Of a stretch of 64,000 nucleotides of DNA, positions 36,089 to 46,900 are shown in pieces; within the stretch, counting starts at the first letter, position 1, and each line of letters starts with the position of its first letter. Below the pieces are notes generated by a model. The model made no database searches. It was not told where the DNA came from and was given only the letters and a program-made list of their open reading frames with translations. The stretch lies in the NCBI GenBank assembly GCA_964503085.1, contig CAZCYQ010000008.1:24333-88332 (forward strand), given 5' to 3'. This stretch comes from Bin80 sp964503085 (GTDB lineage Bacteria > Bacteroidota > Rhodothermia > Rhodothermales > Bin80). The translations under genes and the position numbers were made by a program.

Positions 36089-37357
36089 CGGCAGGTTGGC
36101 TGCTTTCAAGTGGCAGAGGTACGGCTTTTCAGTGAAGTGTACTAGTGCATTAATTGCAGCAAGATCAGCTTGATTGTCAAGCTCCCGAAGATGCCCCCGC
36201 GCATCCAGGATGCGCACGACTCCTTCATCTGGTTCATAAGCGGCATGTCTTGACTTACCTACTGTTAGGTAGTATGTATGTGCATCGGGAGTGCTGATCC
36301 CGATTTTCTTCAGTGTCTGACTTACGCGAACCTGCCATTCAGTGAGTAACTCCTGTGCAGGTACTTCAGTGAGGAATGTACATCGAAACAGGTCTCGATT
36401 GATGATACGCCGTGATAAGTCCGCAAGTATGGGGTCTGTACTCCGACACCATTGCTTCAGACTGCAGGTTACTTCAGCGTCATCCAAACTCAGGAATCGA
36501 TCCAATACCTCATCCTCCGAGAGTCTTGATGCATCAATTTTTCGTTCCAGGAACCAGCGCAATGCTGATGAGATGCCAGACACAGCTTCGTCATTGCTGA
36601 CATTAATCAAGTGCCGTGCACGGCGGATCGCACCGCGGAGCACGAAATCAGCTGCAACCACCGTCTTGTGCAGGTAAACCTGCCAGTACATCAACCGCCG
36701 GGCTATGAGTACGTTTTCGACTGCGTAAATTCCTTTCGACTCAATAGCAAGACAGGATCCTTTTCCTCCATCTTTAGGGTAAACACACAGTGTACGCAAT
36801 ATACGCTCAATACCAATTCTACCTTCAACCACCCCTGTAAAATGTGAATCCCTGCATAAATAATCCAAACGATCCATATCCAGTTGACTCGATATCAAGT
36901 CGCAAAAGAACGGACGCTCATAGGTGCCGTCCAGCATCTGGATTGCCATGTCGATCGGCGGACCAATCCGTGATTCAAGTCTCCGCATGAGGGCTAAACT
37001 TATTTTCTCATGTGGTGTATCGCAAACCAGATCATACTCGAGCGTATGGGAATAGGGCCCATGGCCAATGTCGTGCAGCAGAATGGCGGCCATAGCTGCC
37101 AGTCTTTCATCTTCCGTGATGGGAGTTCCTTTGGCGGCCAAACTGTCCAGGGCATCGGACATTAATGCCATTGCACCCAAGGCGTGTGGAAAACGACTGT
37201 GTTCAGCGGCAGGGAAAACAATTAGTCCCAGACCAAGTTGCTTGATACGTCTGAGCCGCTGAACCTCGCGCGATTCAAGCAGTGGCTGAATTATCTTTCG
37301 GGGCACTCTGATGAACCCGTGAACAGGATCCGAAAGGACTATGACATTGCGTGTCAT
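36083..37357 (-). CDS. HD-domain phosphohydrolase (dNTPase-like)
   Basis: A 424-residue protein whose first half is an HD domain of the dGTPase/SAMHD1-like class: DPVHGFIRVP, RLRRIKQLGLG, EHSRFPHALG (metal His) and LLHDIGHGPYSH with His95-Asp96. The second half is helical (RARHLINVSNDEAV) and matches the family C terminus. It probably removes triphosphate from dNTPs, but this is inferred. It is a lone minus-strand gene overlapping the 3' end of the isomerase gene by six bases, and divergent from the deacetylase-like gene. Confidence 0.88.
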   Translation of the reverse strand: MTRNVIVLSDPVHGFIRVPRKIIQPLLESREVQRLRRIKQLGLGLIVFPAAEHSRFPHALGAMALMSDALDSLAAKGTPITEDERLAAMAAILLHDIGHGPYSHTLEYDLVCDTPHEKISLALMRRLESRIGPPIDMAIQMLDGTYERPFFCDLISSQLDMDRLDYLCRDSHFTGVVEGRIGIERILRTLCVYPKDGGKGSCLAIESKGIYAVENVLIARRLMYWQVYLHKTVVAADFVLRGAIRRARHLINVSNDEAVSGISSALRWFLERKIDASRLSEDEVLDRFLSLDDAEVTCSLKQWCRSTDPILADLSRRIINRDLFRCTFLTEVPAQELLTEWQVRVSQTLKKIGISTPDAHTYYLTVGKSRHAAYEPDEGVVRILDARGHLRELDNQADLAAINALVHFTEKPYLCHLKAANLPL

Positions 37358-37454
37358 TGCAGGTTGGGGCGATTCTCCGACTCGTCACCGAATGAATGCG
37401 CACGCTGCTGTAATTTGATCTTCCAAAGTGATAACACTAAGCAGATAACTACTG

Positions 37455-38867
37455 ATGATGGCTGCACTACCCGTGTGCATTGAAGTAAGCCAAGACTATT
37501 GGCCAAAGGCAAAGTACGCCATCCGCATGTTACTTGAGCCACTTGGTTTGGGTCCGATTTTCAAGCCACGGAGTGAACTGCGTGGTCATGGCTTGTACTA
37601 TGGACATAACCCTGCCAGTCTGCCTTCAATGATAACTGTATTACCATTGGCGCACAATGCCGAAGAATTTTATGATGATTTTACTCCCATAGATGTGGCT
37701 TCCATATGCTGGAGCGAGTATGCTGATTTTAGTGTGCCAGTTCTTTTCTCGTCAGAGGCGGGGGACGACCTCGTTGCTTCGGCTTTCTACTGGCTCTCGG
37801 GTTGGCAGGAATTCACCGTAAACGAACGTGATCAGCATGGCCGGTTTCCACATAAAGCGTCACTTCAAGCGATACTTGAAGTGACACGACTGCCTGTCGT
37901 AGATTGCTATCGAATGCTGTTAAGAGAACGATTAGAGGGTGCTGGGATTAATACGGATCTGCGGAAATGGGCCGAGAAGGATTGGGCATTTTGTCCTACG
38001 ATTGATGTTGACTATCTTCGGCACTGGCGTTTCGGAATGATTTTTCGGGAAAAAGTTGAATATTTTCTGTTGAATCGTCGAAAAGTCAGTGTAGGTGAGC
38101 GTTGGCGTCGGCTGTTCCAGTTTATCCGTAGTTACTTTAGTCGGGGCGATGCATTTAAGATTGCCTTGCGTAACATGTATCATGCGATTCGGGCTTATGG
38201 TAGCGCCACAATTTTTTTGAAAGCAGCAGCACACGGTCCTAATGATGTAAGTTATCAACTGGGTCAACCCTTTCTTAGCAAACTGCTGACTGATCTCTCT
38301 TCTGATTGCTTTGAAGTTGGCCTTCATCCAAGCTATCATGCATATACGCATGCTGCTTATCTGCGCAGCGAGCGTAGTGCGCTTACTGAAATTATCGGAA
38401 CAGGGCCTGTAAGTGTTAGGCAGCATTTTTTGCGCTATGACTCTGCGATAACGCCCCACATCCAGGAGGCGATCGGTTTTAGAATTGATTCATCTCTTGG
38501 TTTTGCGGAATGTGCCGGGTTTAGAAACGGCACCTGTATGCCATTTCTTAGGTATGATCCCGTGAGAAACAAGGTGATGGATATTTGGGAAATGCCGCTA
38601 TTGTTTATGGATGGAGCATTGTTTAATCGACAGAAGTATGGAGCGGCTGATGCCATTCAGGAAAGTACAGAACTCCTCAAGCTATGCCAGACATTTGGCG
38701 GGGTTGCCGTTGGTCTTTGGCACAATGTCATTGGCGAAGAATTAGATTATCCCGGGTGGGAGGAGCACTTTGAGAAGATGTTGAGGTGGAGTAGTGCCCA
38801 AGGGGCACATATTGCCTCCTTACGAGACGCTCTTGGCGCATGGACAGGTTACCCAATTGCCAACTAA
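37455..38867 (+). CDS. Polysaccharide deacetylase-like protein (DUF7033 type)
   Basis: A 470-residue protein of a Bacteroidota-type family. The N-terminal part (about 1-165) has YAIRMLLEPLGL and the LPSMITVLPL strand, typical of DUF7033. The C-terminal part is a NodB-like deacetylase barrel: CPTIDVDYLRHW with the acidic metal motif, EVGLHPSYHAYTH carrying the His pair, SVRQHFLRYD and GLWHNVIGEE. It may deacetylate a surface sugar, substrate unknown. Two ATGs in tandem (37455, 37458) are possible starts. Transcribed alone, divergent from the HD gene; mutS follows after 45 bases. Confidence 0.75.
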   Translation: MMAALPVCIEVSQDYWPKAKYAIRMLLEPLGLGPIFKPRSELRGHGLYYGHNPASLPSMITVLPLAHNAEEFYDDFTPIDVASICWSEYADFSVPVLFSSEAGDDLVASAFYWLSGWQEFTVNERDQHGRFPHKASLQAILEVTRLPVVDCYRMLLRERLEGAGINTDLRKWAEKDWAFCPTIDVDYLRHWRFGMIFREKVEYFLLNRRKVSVGERWRRLFQFIRSYFSRGDAFKIALRNMYHAIRAYGSATIFLKAAAHGPNDVSYQLGQPFLSKLLTDLSSDCFEVGLHPSYHAYTHAAYLRSERSALTEIIGTGPVSVRQHFLRYDSAITPHIQEAIGFRIDSSLGFAECAGFRNGTCMPFLRYDPVRNKVMDIWEMPLLFMDGALFNRQKYGAADAIQESTELLKLCQTFGGVAVGLWHNVIGEELDYPGWEEHFEKMLRWSSAQGAHIASLRDALGAWTGYPIAN

Positions 38868-38912
38868 GGGAAAATGTGTCACGGTTTAGACAATATTTAT
38901 TTACTGTGACTC

Positions 38913-41483
38913 ATGTCACGAAGGAAAAGAGGTCAGACGCCGCTCATGCGGCAGTATTACCGGATTAAGGCGGAACATCCGGACACGCTTCTATTGTTTC
39001 GGATGGGCGATTTCTACGAGACATTTGAGGAAGATGCTCTCAAAGCAAGTGACGTGTTGGGTATTGTGCTTACCAAACGTGCAAATGGTGCGGCAAAGAG
39101 TGTACCGCTCGCTGGATTTCCTCATCACGCACTCGAAAATCATCTCCCGAAACTGGTTGAAGCAGGACTAAGGGTCGCGATTTGTGAGCAACTTGAGGAC
39201 CCAAAATCGACACGATCTCTGGTCAAGCGGGGCGTGACCGAAATCGTTACGCCCGGAGTATCCCTTCGGGATCAGATGCTGTCTCCAAAACAGGCGAACT
39301 ACCTGGTGGCGGTACACTTTGGGAAGAAGCAGGTAGTGGGAGTGGCTTACGTGGATGCATCCACTGGCGAGTTCATACTCACAGAAGTTGATCAGTCCAG
39401 ACTGGATGATCTGTTAAAGAGCATCGAACCGGCAGAAATCCTTGTTAACAAAGCTGCGCAAGAGTCTGTACGCGCATTCCGGGATCAAGGCTACATGGTT
39501 ACGCCTCGTGAGGATTGGGTGTTTGATCCTGATTTTGCCACCACTACACTACTTGAACACTTTGGTACACACTCTTTGAAAGGTTTTGGGATTTCAGGGT
39601 TGAGAGAGGGGGTTGTTGCAGCAGGTGCAGTACTCCATTACTTGATCGAAACGCAAAAGAGTAAACCAGAGCATATACGTCGGATTCAGCAACAGATGGA
39701 TGAGGGATATATGCTCCTTGATCCACAAACTCGGCGTAATCTTGAACTGCTGGTTCCGCTCCGTGGAGACCGTACCAGTACCACGATGATTGAGCTTCTG
39801 GATCAAACCCGCACCGCGATGGGCGCGAGGATCTTGAGACGGTGGCTCTTTCGACCTTTGCGTGATGTTACACGCATTAATCGCAGGCTGGATGCTGTTG
39901 AGACACTCGTACGCAATACGGAAGTTCGAGAAAATCTACAGCATTGCCTCAAACAAATCTGCGATATTGAGCGGGTGGTTGCCAGGATATGTACCCAACG
40001 AGCGACTCCCCGTGAGCTGTTGGCACTCGCATTGGCATTGCGGCAGGTGCCTGAGTTGATCCAGGGTTTACAATCAACCGACTGCAGAGTATTGGATGAA
40101 TTATCTCGACGGCTTAATCCCTGTGATGATATTGAATCCGCCATCAGTCAGGCCCTTGACGACTCTTCTGAGCAAATATTTCGACGGGGCTACAGCGAGG
40201 AACTGGATAGATTATGCGAGATTTCCAGTTCCGGAAAAGGATTTATTGAGGCACTTCAGAAGCGTGAATGTGAACGGACCGGTATTCCATCGCTCAAGGT
40301 AGGCTATAACAAGATATTTGGGTACTACCTGGAGATAACGAATGTACATCGGGACAAAGTACCGCCCGAATATGTTCGGAAGCAGACATTGGTTAACGCA
40401 GAGCGATATATCACCGATGAGTTGAAAGAGTATGAGGAAAGTGTAATTGGAGCGCAGGAGCGGATCGTAGTGCTCGAAAACGAACTCCTCCGATCTCTTA
40501 GAGCTGATTTAGCAAAATCATCCAGGGAGCTCCAGCAGTTAGGGGCCATGATAGCAGTTCTTGATTGTTTTGTTGGCTTTGCTGAAGTAGCGGTTCGTGA
40601 AGGGTATGTAAGGCCAAGTATTGATAATACCAGACTGCTCAGAATAGTGCATGGCAGACATCCGATTGTAGAACGGGCGGATCCTGCTGCCTTCGTTCCA
40701 AACTCAATAGAACTTGACCCTGATAGGTATCAGATATTCATCATAACGGGCCCCAATATGGCGGGCAAGAGTGTAATTTTACGCCAGGTTGGTTTAATCG
40801 TCTTGATGGCGCAGGCGGGAAGCTTCGTGCCCGCAAAATCAGCTACAATTGGTGTAGTTGATCGCATTTTTACCCGGGTTGGTGCATCGGATAACTTGGC
40901 GGCGGGTGAGAGCACTTTTCTGGTTGAGATGAATGAGGCCGCCAACATTCTAAATAATGCCACCCGAAACTCGCTGATCCTCCTGGATGAGATAGGGCGG
41001 GGGACCAGTACTTTTGATGGTCTCTCTATTGCGTGGGCACTGGTTGAATACTTGCACGGAAATGAGTCAATAGCTGCACGGACACTTTTTGCGACTCATT
41101 ATCATGAACTCAATACGCTTGAGGAGCGTCTTAAAAGGGTTAAGAACTACAAGGTCCATGTTCAGGAGCATGACGGCAGGATTGTTTTTCTCCACAAATT
41201 GATTCGCGGGGCGGCAGATCATTCTTATGGTATTGAGGTGGCTCGTATGGCTGGATTGCCCTCGAAAGTGTTAGGCAGGGCAAGGGAAATTCTGGATGAA
41301 CTTGAATCTCAGAAACCCGTCAGAGAAGACATTACGCCAAAATTGCAATCTATTCAGATGACGCTCTTTGATCAACCAGAATTCGATGCAATACGCGACA
41401 AACTACAGGAGATAGATATCAACAGAATTACGCCGCTACAGGCGTTGTCCCTTTTAGCAGAGTTAAAGAACCTTTCTGATTAG
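38913..41483 (+). CDS. mutS: DNA mismatch repair protein MutS
   Basis: An 856-residue mismatch-recognition ATPase, the usual MutS length. The N-terminal mismatch-binding motif is RMGDFYETF (Phe-x-Glu). The clamp/lever region is followed by the ATPase domain with Walker A GPNMAGKS (613-620), signature ASDNLAAGESTFLVEM, Walker B LLDEIGRGTSTFDG and the ATHYHEL switch. It recognises mispairs and recruits MutL, which in this window lacks its nuclease residues. purD begins 15 bases after the stop. Confidence 0.97.
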   Translation: MSRRKRGQTPLMRQYYRIKAEHPDTLLLFRMGDFYETFEEDALKASDVLGIVLTKRANGAAKSVPLAGFPHHALENHLPKLVEAGLRVAICEQLEDPKSTRSLVKRGVTEIVTPGVSLRDQMLSPKQANYLVAVHFGKKQVVGVAYVDASTGEFILTEVDQSRLDDLLKSIEPAEILVNKAAQESVRAFRDQGYMVTPREDWVFDPDFATTTLLEHFGTHSLKGFGISGLREGVVAAGAVLHYLIETQKSKPEHIRRIQQQMDEGYMLLDPQTRRNLELLVPLRGDRTSTTMIELLDQTRTAMGARILRRWLFRPLRDVTRINRRLDAVETLVRNTEVRENLQHCLKQICDIERVVARICTQRATPRELLALALALRQVPELIQGLQSTDCRVLDELSRRLNPCDDIESAISQALDDSSEQIFRRGYSEELDRLCEISSSGKGFIEALQKRECERTGIPSLKVGYNKIFGYYLEITNVHRDKVPPEYVRKQTLVNAERYITDELKEYEESVIGAQERIVVLENELLRSLRADLAKSSRELQQLGAMIAVLDCFVGFAEVAVREGYVRPSIDNTRLLRIVHGRHPIVERADPAAFVPNSIELDPDRYQIFIITGPNMAGKSVILRQVGLIVLMAQAGSFVPAKSATIGVVDRIFTRVGASDNLAAGESTFLVEMNEAANILNNATRNSLILLDEIGRGTSTFDGLSIAWALVEYLHGNESIAARTLFATHYHELNTLEERLKRVKNYKVHVQEHDGRIVFLHKLIRGAADHSYGIEVARMAGLPSKVLGRAREILDELESQKPVREDITPKLQSIQMTLFDQPEFDAIRDKLQEIDINRITPLQALSLLAELKNLSD

Positions 41484-41498
41484 ATCTGAGCAACGAGC

Positions 41499-42767
41499 AT
41501 GAAAATACTCATTGTAGGAAGTGGCGGGCGTGAGCATGCTTTGGCATGGGCCGTACGTGGAGCTAAGACGTTATATATAGCCCCGGGAAATGCAGGGACA
41601 AGGGAATTTGGTGAAAATATTGATATCAAAGCGACAGATACGGAAGCCCTAGTATCGTTTTCTCGACGCGAAAACATTGACCTGGTTGTTGTGGGTCCAG
41701 AAGTACCTCTTGCAAGTGGACTAGCCGATGCCTTGGTCCAAGGCGGGATAGCCTGTTTTGGCCCATCGGCGGCTGCCGCCGAAATTGAAAGCAGCAAGGC
41801 TTTCGCCAAAGCATTTATGCAGCGCCATAATGTGCCAACCGCCCAATGGCAGGCCTTTCTTCCAGATCAGATTGAAGAGGCTAAGACCTATGCCCGAACA
41901 TTGGGAAGATGCGTTGTCAAGGCTTCTGGACTTGCTGCGGGGAAGGGGGCGATCATGTGTGAGGATCAGGCGAGCTCCGATCGTGCATTACAAGAATTAC
42001 TAACAATGGGCCTTCTGGGAGACGCGGGCAAGGAGGTCGTAGTTGAAGAATGGATGGAGGGCGAAGAGGCTAGCGTATTCGCTATTACAGACGGTGATGA
42101 CTATGTGGTGTTAGATCCAGCCCAAGACCATAAACGCGTATTTGATAAAGACCTTGGTCCAAATACAGGAGGCATGGGCGCATATGCTCCAGCCCCTGTA
42201 ATGACCACAAACTTGATTGATGAAGCGTGCCGCTCAATTATTGAGCCAACACTCGAAGGAATGGCCTACGAGGGCAGGCGTTACACGGGCTGTCTCTACG
42301 CCGGTCTTATGATTACCGACCAGGGCCCTAGGGTTGTCGAATTCAACTGTCGTTTTGGAGATCCAGAGACGCAGGTTGTGCTACCCCTGATGGAGGCAGA
42401 TCCGATAGAAGTACTCCTGCGAGCAGCCAACGGAGGTATTGGAAATATGCGACTGACCAAACAATCACTTGCAACTGCTTGTGTGGTGCTGGCTAGTGGT
42501 GGGTATCCTGGTTCCTACGACAAAGGATATCCCATTCACGGACTGAATGCTGCAAGTGAAATCCCAGGTGCTCTTGTATTTCATGCGGGCACAAAATCCG
42601 AGGATCAAAAAATTGTTACGGCGGGTGGACGTGTTTTAGGGGTGACCGCGGTGGCGTCCACGTTAAGGGATGCTGTTAGCCGGGCCTACGAAGCGGCGGA
42701 TCTCATACAGTTCGACGGTAAGCATCTGCGAAGGGATATTGGGCACCGTGCACTTGGGCATCAATGA
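41499..42767 (+). CDS. purD: Phosphoribosylamine-glycine ligase
   Basis: Second step of purine synthesis, joining glycine to phosphoribosylamine with ATP. The 422-residue ATP-grasp protein shows GSGGREHALAW, KASGLAAGKGA, VVEEWMEGEEAS, the metal/ATP segment TGGMGAYAPAP, and EFNCRFGDPETQVVLP. Length and order are normal. The stop overlaps the ATG of the next gene by four bases, joining it to an unrelated beta-propeller gene. Confidence 0.97.
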   Translation: MKILIVGSGGREHALAWAVRGAKTLYIAPGNAGTREFGENIDIKATDTEALVSFSRRENIDLVVVGPEVPLASGLADALVQGGIACFGPSAAAAEIESSKAFAKAFMQRHNVPTAQWQAFLPDQIEEAKTYARTLGRCVVKASGLAAGKGAIMCEDQASSDRALQELLTMGLLGDAGKEVVVEEWMEGEEASVFAITDGDDYVVLDPAQDHKRVFDKDLGPNTGGMGAYAPAPVMTTNLIDEACRSIIEPTLEGMAYEGRRYTGCLYAGLMITDQGPRVVEFNCRFGDPETQVVLPLMEADPIEVLLRAANGGIGNMRLTKQSLATACVVLASGGYPGSYDKGYPIHGLNAASEIPGALVFHAGTKSEDQKIVTAGGRVLGVTAVASTLRDAVSRAYEAADLIQFDGKHLRRDIGHRALGHQ

Positions 42768-43645
42768 TGCACCGTTTGTTGACCTTATTGGTTCTTTCGG
42801 TGGCGTTCGCCGGAATTGCGTGCGCCCAAGATACACTTAGCACCGGATTTGAAGTCGTTGCGCATTTTTCTGAGGCACAGGCACTCGAAATCGCCCCAGA
42901 GGGATTGCTCTATGTTGCGACGATGACGGAGGTTGTCCAACTTAGCCAAGATGGCAAGATACATGCGAGTCTAGATGGAACGAGTGCAGGCGCATTTGGG
43001 GAGATTTCTGATGTTGATCCGGGTAATGGATTGATATGGGTTATTGCAGACGCAGAGAATGGTCATCTGTTGCGGTTTTCAAAAGAACTGCTGCATCTGG
43101 AGTCTATTCGAGTGCCCAGAAGTGTGAACATTGAGTTGGAGCGATCCCCTCGGCTTGACCTATACGACGGGCTTAAAACTGCATTGGGGCGGCCGATATC
43201 CATTGCAGTCGGATCAACCGGTGCCATGTTTGTCGTTGACGCGTCTTCTCAACAGGTGCTTAAATGGGATTCCAGTAGAAGATTAGAGCGCAGTATCGGT
43301 GAGTTTGGTGCCGGGGCAGGCGAATTGGTGGAGCCGATCAGTCTTTCCACGGATACTTCGCTGCTTTATGTGGCGGATCGTGCACTTGGTTTGGTGAAAG
43401 TGTACGATTACTTTGGTGGGCATGTGCGCAACTTGAGAGCAACACAAGAGGTGACAAGTGTCTCTGTAGCAGGTGCAGAAATATGGATTATTATGCCCCA
43501 GGCTATATGGATATATAATAACCGAGGTACTTTCTTGCGTCAGGTTGTCGTTGAACTTGACAGTCCATTATTGGCTGCGGTACCTATTTCGAAGCATATT
43601 CTTCTCTTGACTTCGACACGGCTACTGCGGGTAAAATTGGACTGA
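42764..43645 (+). CDS. Secreted NHL-like beta-propeller protein
   Basis: A 293-residue exported protein with a signal peptide (cleavage near ACAQ) and about five propeller blades. Blade-like segments include PEGLLYVATMTEV, ISIAVGSTGAMFVVD and LLYVADRALGLVKVYDYFG, matching NHL or six-bladed propeller folds. No enzyme motif is seen. It starts by ATGA overlap with purD, so it is translated from the same transcript although its role is probably different. Two tandem ATGs allow starts at 42764 or 42767. Confidence 0.65.
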   Translation: MMHRLLTLLVLSVAFAGIACAQDTLSTGFEVVAHFSEAQALEIAPEGLLYVATMTEVVQLSQDGKIHASLDGTSAGAFGEISDVDPGNGLIWVIADAENGHLLRFSKELLHLESIRVPRSVNIELERSPRLDLYDGLKTALGRPISIAVGSTGAMFVVDASSQQVLKWDSSRRLERSIGEFGAGAGELVEPISLSTDTSLLYVADRALGLVKVYDYFGGHVRNLRATQEVTSVSVAGAEIWIIMPQAIWIYNNRGTFLRQVVVELDSPLLAAVPISKHILLLTSTRLLRVKLD

Positions 43646-43918
43646 AGGAGGCTGTTGCACAAGGCTAACAAAATTCAATAGCTTTGGCCGACGGTCTTGT
43701 GGGGTTAAACAAGGTGGCGGTTTCCCACGTTTGTACGAGGGAAGGACCAGACCCAAAATCATTATGGACACACCCGGTGGCACAGTACGTCTTGCTCACA
43801 AGCCAAAAACTCTCTCGTTCAAGAAGTTTTGCAAGCGGGTCATACATATCGTGCTATTATCTTTCGGATCTCATTGCTTGGATGAACCGGGTACTTCGTT
43901 CAAATCAGAGTATTTCAG

Positions 43919-46900
43919 ATGAGCACATATTTTTCATTGTTTGATCTGAAAGCAGATCGGCTTCACGTTTGGCGGGCCTCAGTTTTGATCCTGGCCGGTG
44001 TTGCGTCTGTGCATGTAGTTTTGGCCCAGGGGCAGCAACCGGTGTTTGAGCCCCGGGTTGTCGTCGTGCAGTTTGAGCCGGGTACTGTCATAGGAGCGGG
44101 AGTGGCCAAGACGGGACTGACTGCTTTTGATCGCACGGTGGCCCGCTACCAGGTGGAGGTGATTGAGCGCGCCTTTCCGTTTCTGGATTATGTTAAACCC
44201 TCCCCGAAGACGGCACAGAACCTTGCTGCGCTTCGCCGGACATATTATGTTCGATACCGTACGGAAGCGGATCCAGAGCGGGTAGCGCGTGCGCTATCTG
44301 CCGTCCGAGGCGTTGTGTATGCCGAGCCTGTTCTCATCAACCGCGTGTTTGATTTCGCGTCCCAAACAGATCCCGCGGACTCATTATATGGCGATCAGAC
44401 GTATTTGCGGCATATGCGCCTGCCGGAAGCCTGGGATCTTGTCAAGGGAGAAGATGGCATGCCGCCGGTGGTGATAGCCATCGTGGACAGCGGAACCGAC
44501 TGGGATCACGAGGATCTGCTGGCCAATGTGTGGACCAATGAGGACGAGATTCCCGGTAACGGCATTGACGACGACGGCAATGGTTTCATTGACGACGTGC
44601 ACGGGGCAAACTTTGCCAACGGGGACGAGATGGACCATGATCCTCAGCAGCAACCTGGGCATACGCACGGAACTATGGTTGCGGGTGCGGCTAGCGCCGT
44701 GACCAACAACGCGATCGGTCTGGCCGGCGCGGCCTGGAATGCCAAGCTCATGCATGTCAATGCGGCATGCGAGGCAACACAGGTCATCTGTTATGGCTAC
44801 GAGGGTATCCTATACGCGGCCGCCAACGGTGCCGATATCATAAACGCAAGTTGGGGTGGGTTTTTTGGAGGGCAAGAATTAAATATGGAGATACAGGTCC
44901 TGGATTTAGCCACGGACATGGGGGCGTTGGTGGTGTCAGCAGCCGGTAATAACAATGCTAATAACGATGTATTTCTGAGAAACCCGGCTGCGTATCATCG
45001 CGTACTTTCTGTGGGTGCAACGGCAAGAGATTCGCGCAGGCGGGCGTGGTTTTCGCAGTACGGAAAGACGGTGAACGTCTTTGCACCCGGTACTGGCGTC
45101 ATTACAACAGTGCCGGGCGATGAATACAGTTTTGCCACAAACGGCACGTCGTTTGCATCGGCACTTGTAAGCGGTGTGGCCGCATTGATAAAGACCCGGT
45201 TTCCCGAGATATCTCCGGATGTGCTGAGAGAGCAATTGCGGCTCTCGAGCGAGGGCATAGATACAGAAAATCCTGGGTATGCCGGGCTACTGGGCAGTGG
45301 CTACGTCAATGCGGAGGCGAGTCTGCAAGCAGCTACGGATCCGGCCGTACGTGTCAAACGCTGGTCCTGGCGTGATACCGATGGAGACGGTCGGATTAAT
45401 CCCGGGGACCGTGTTACGATTGACGCTGCGGTCGTCAATTATCTGTCAGCAGCCCGGTCACTGACCGTAGAGCTAGTGCCAGCCGAATCGTACCCCTTTA
45501 TCACGTTGCCTGCGGCTGAGTACCAGGTAGGTGTCTTGGAGCGTGGCGATTCCTCGGGAGTTGAATTCCAATTCGAGGTTTCTGCGAATGCGCCCACGAA
45601 TGTGAGGGTAACATTTTATGTTCGCATTCGCGACAACGCATTCACAGATGAGGCGGATGCGTTTTCTTTTGGCATAAACCGGCGCCTTGATGTAGTGCAC
45701 GCGTTGCTCAGTGCCCTCTATGTTGCCACAGACGGCGATAACTGGTTCGACAATACTGGATGGGACATCACCATGGTGCCCACGCAGGAGGAGTTGTCAA
45801 ACTGGTATGGGGTAGGAACCCACTTGGACGGAGTTGTTGTGCTTGGCTTGTCCGAAAATAACCTGACGGGGGCGCTGCCTGCTGAGTGGGGCGGTCTCTC
45901 GGAGTTGGAGGCTCTGGCAATGTCCAATAATTCACTGACGGGGCCGATTCCGGTGGAACTGGGACAACTACAACGGTTGCGATGGCTGGAGTTGGGTGCT
46001 AATTCGCTGTCAGGGCCAATTCCTGCGGAACTGGGACAGCTATCGAAATTGCAAAGGCTGTGGCTGGGTATTAATCCGCTGACGGGGCCGATCCCTGTGG
46101 AATTGGGACAACTGTCACGGTTGCAAGACCTACGGCTGTTTAACAATTCGTTGACGGGGCCGATTCCTGCGGAGTTGGGACAGTTGTCGGAGTTGCGGGG
46201 GTTGTACCTTTATAAGAATTCACTGACGGGGCCGATCCCTGCGGAACTGGGACAGCTGTCGGTGTTGCGAGGGTTGTACTTGTATGAGAATTCACTGACG
46301 GGGCCGATTCCTGCGGAATTGGGGCAACTGTCACAGATAAAATGGCTGAATTTGGGCGACAATTCGCTGACGGGGCCGATCCCTGCAGAACTAGGACAAC
46401 TGTCGAAGTTGCAACAACTGCGGCTAAATAACAATTCGCTGTCGGGGCTGATTCCTGCGGAATTGGGACAATTGTCGGCGCTAGAAAGCCTAAGTCTGTC
46501 GGGCAATTTTCTGTCAGGGTCAGTCCCCGCGGAACTGGGACAATTATCGCGGTTGCGAGAACTGCGGTTGAATGATAATTCGCTGACTGGCCCGCTGCCG
46601 CGAAATCTCATGCATCTGGACAGTCTTCAGTATTTCTTCTTTGCCGGTCAGGATCTTTGTGCGCCTTCAGACGACGAATTTCAAGCATGGCTGCTCAGTA
46701 TCCCGAACGTATCTGGACCTCCCTGTACGGTTGCCGCCCCCGTGTCCTTTGCAGATAGAATTGCGGATCAGTCCTTTCCGCGTGCGCAGACGATTGACCC
46801 GTTTATCTTGCCCGAGGCCACAGGAGGTGCGCCGCCAATCGTCTATGGCTTGATCCCGACGCTACCGGCAGGATTGACCTTTGACGCGATGACACGCACC

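Noticed and set aside
38879..38911. GTCAC...GTGAC inverted repeat upstream of mutS
   Set aside because: Arms are five bases with more than 20 bases between them, compatible with chance.
45896..46615. Regular repeats that could be mistaken for a CRISPR array
   Set aside because: The 72-bp period is in frame in a large gene and encodes leucine-rich repeats.
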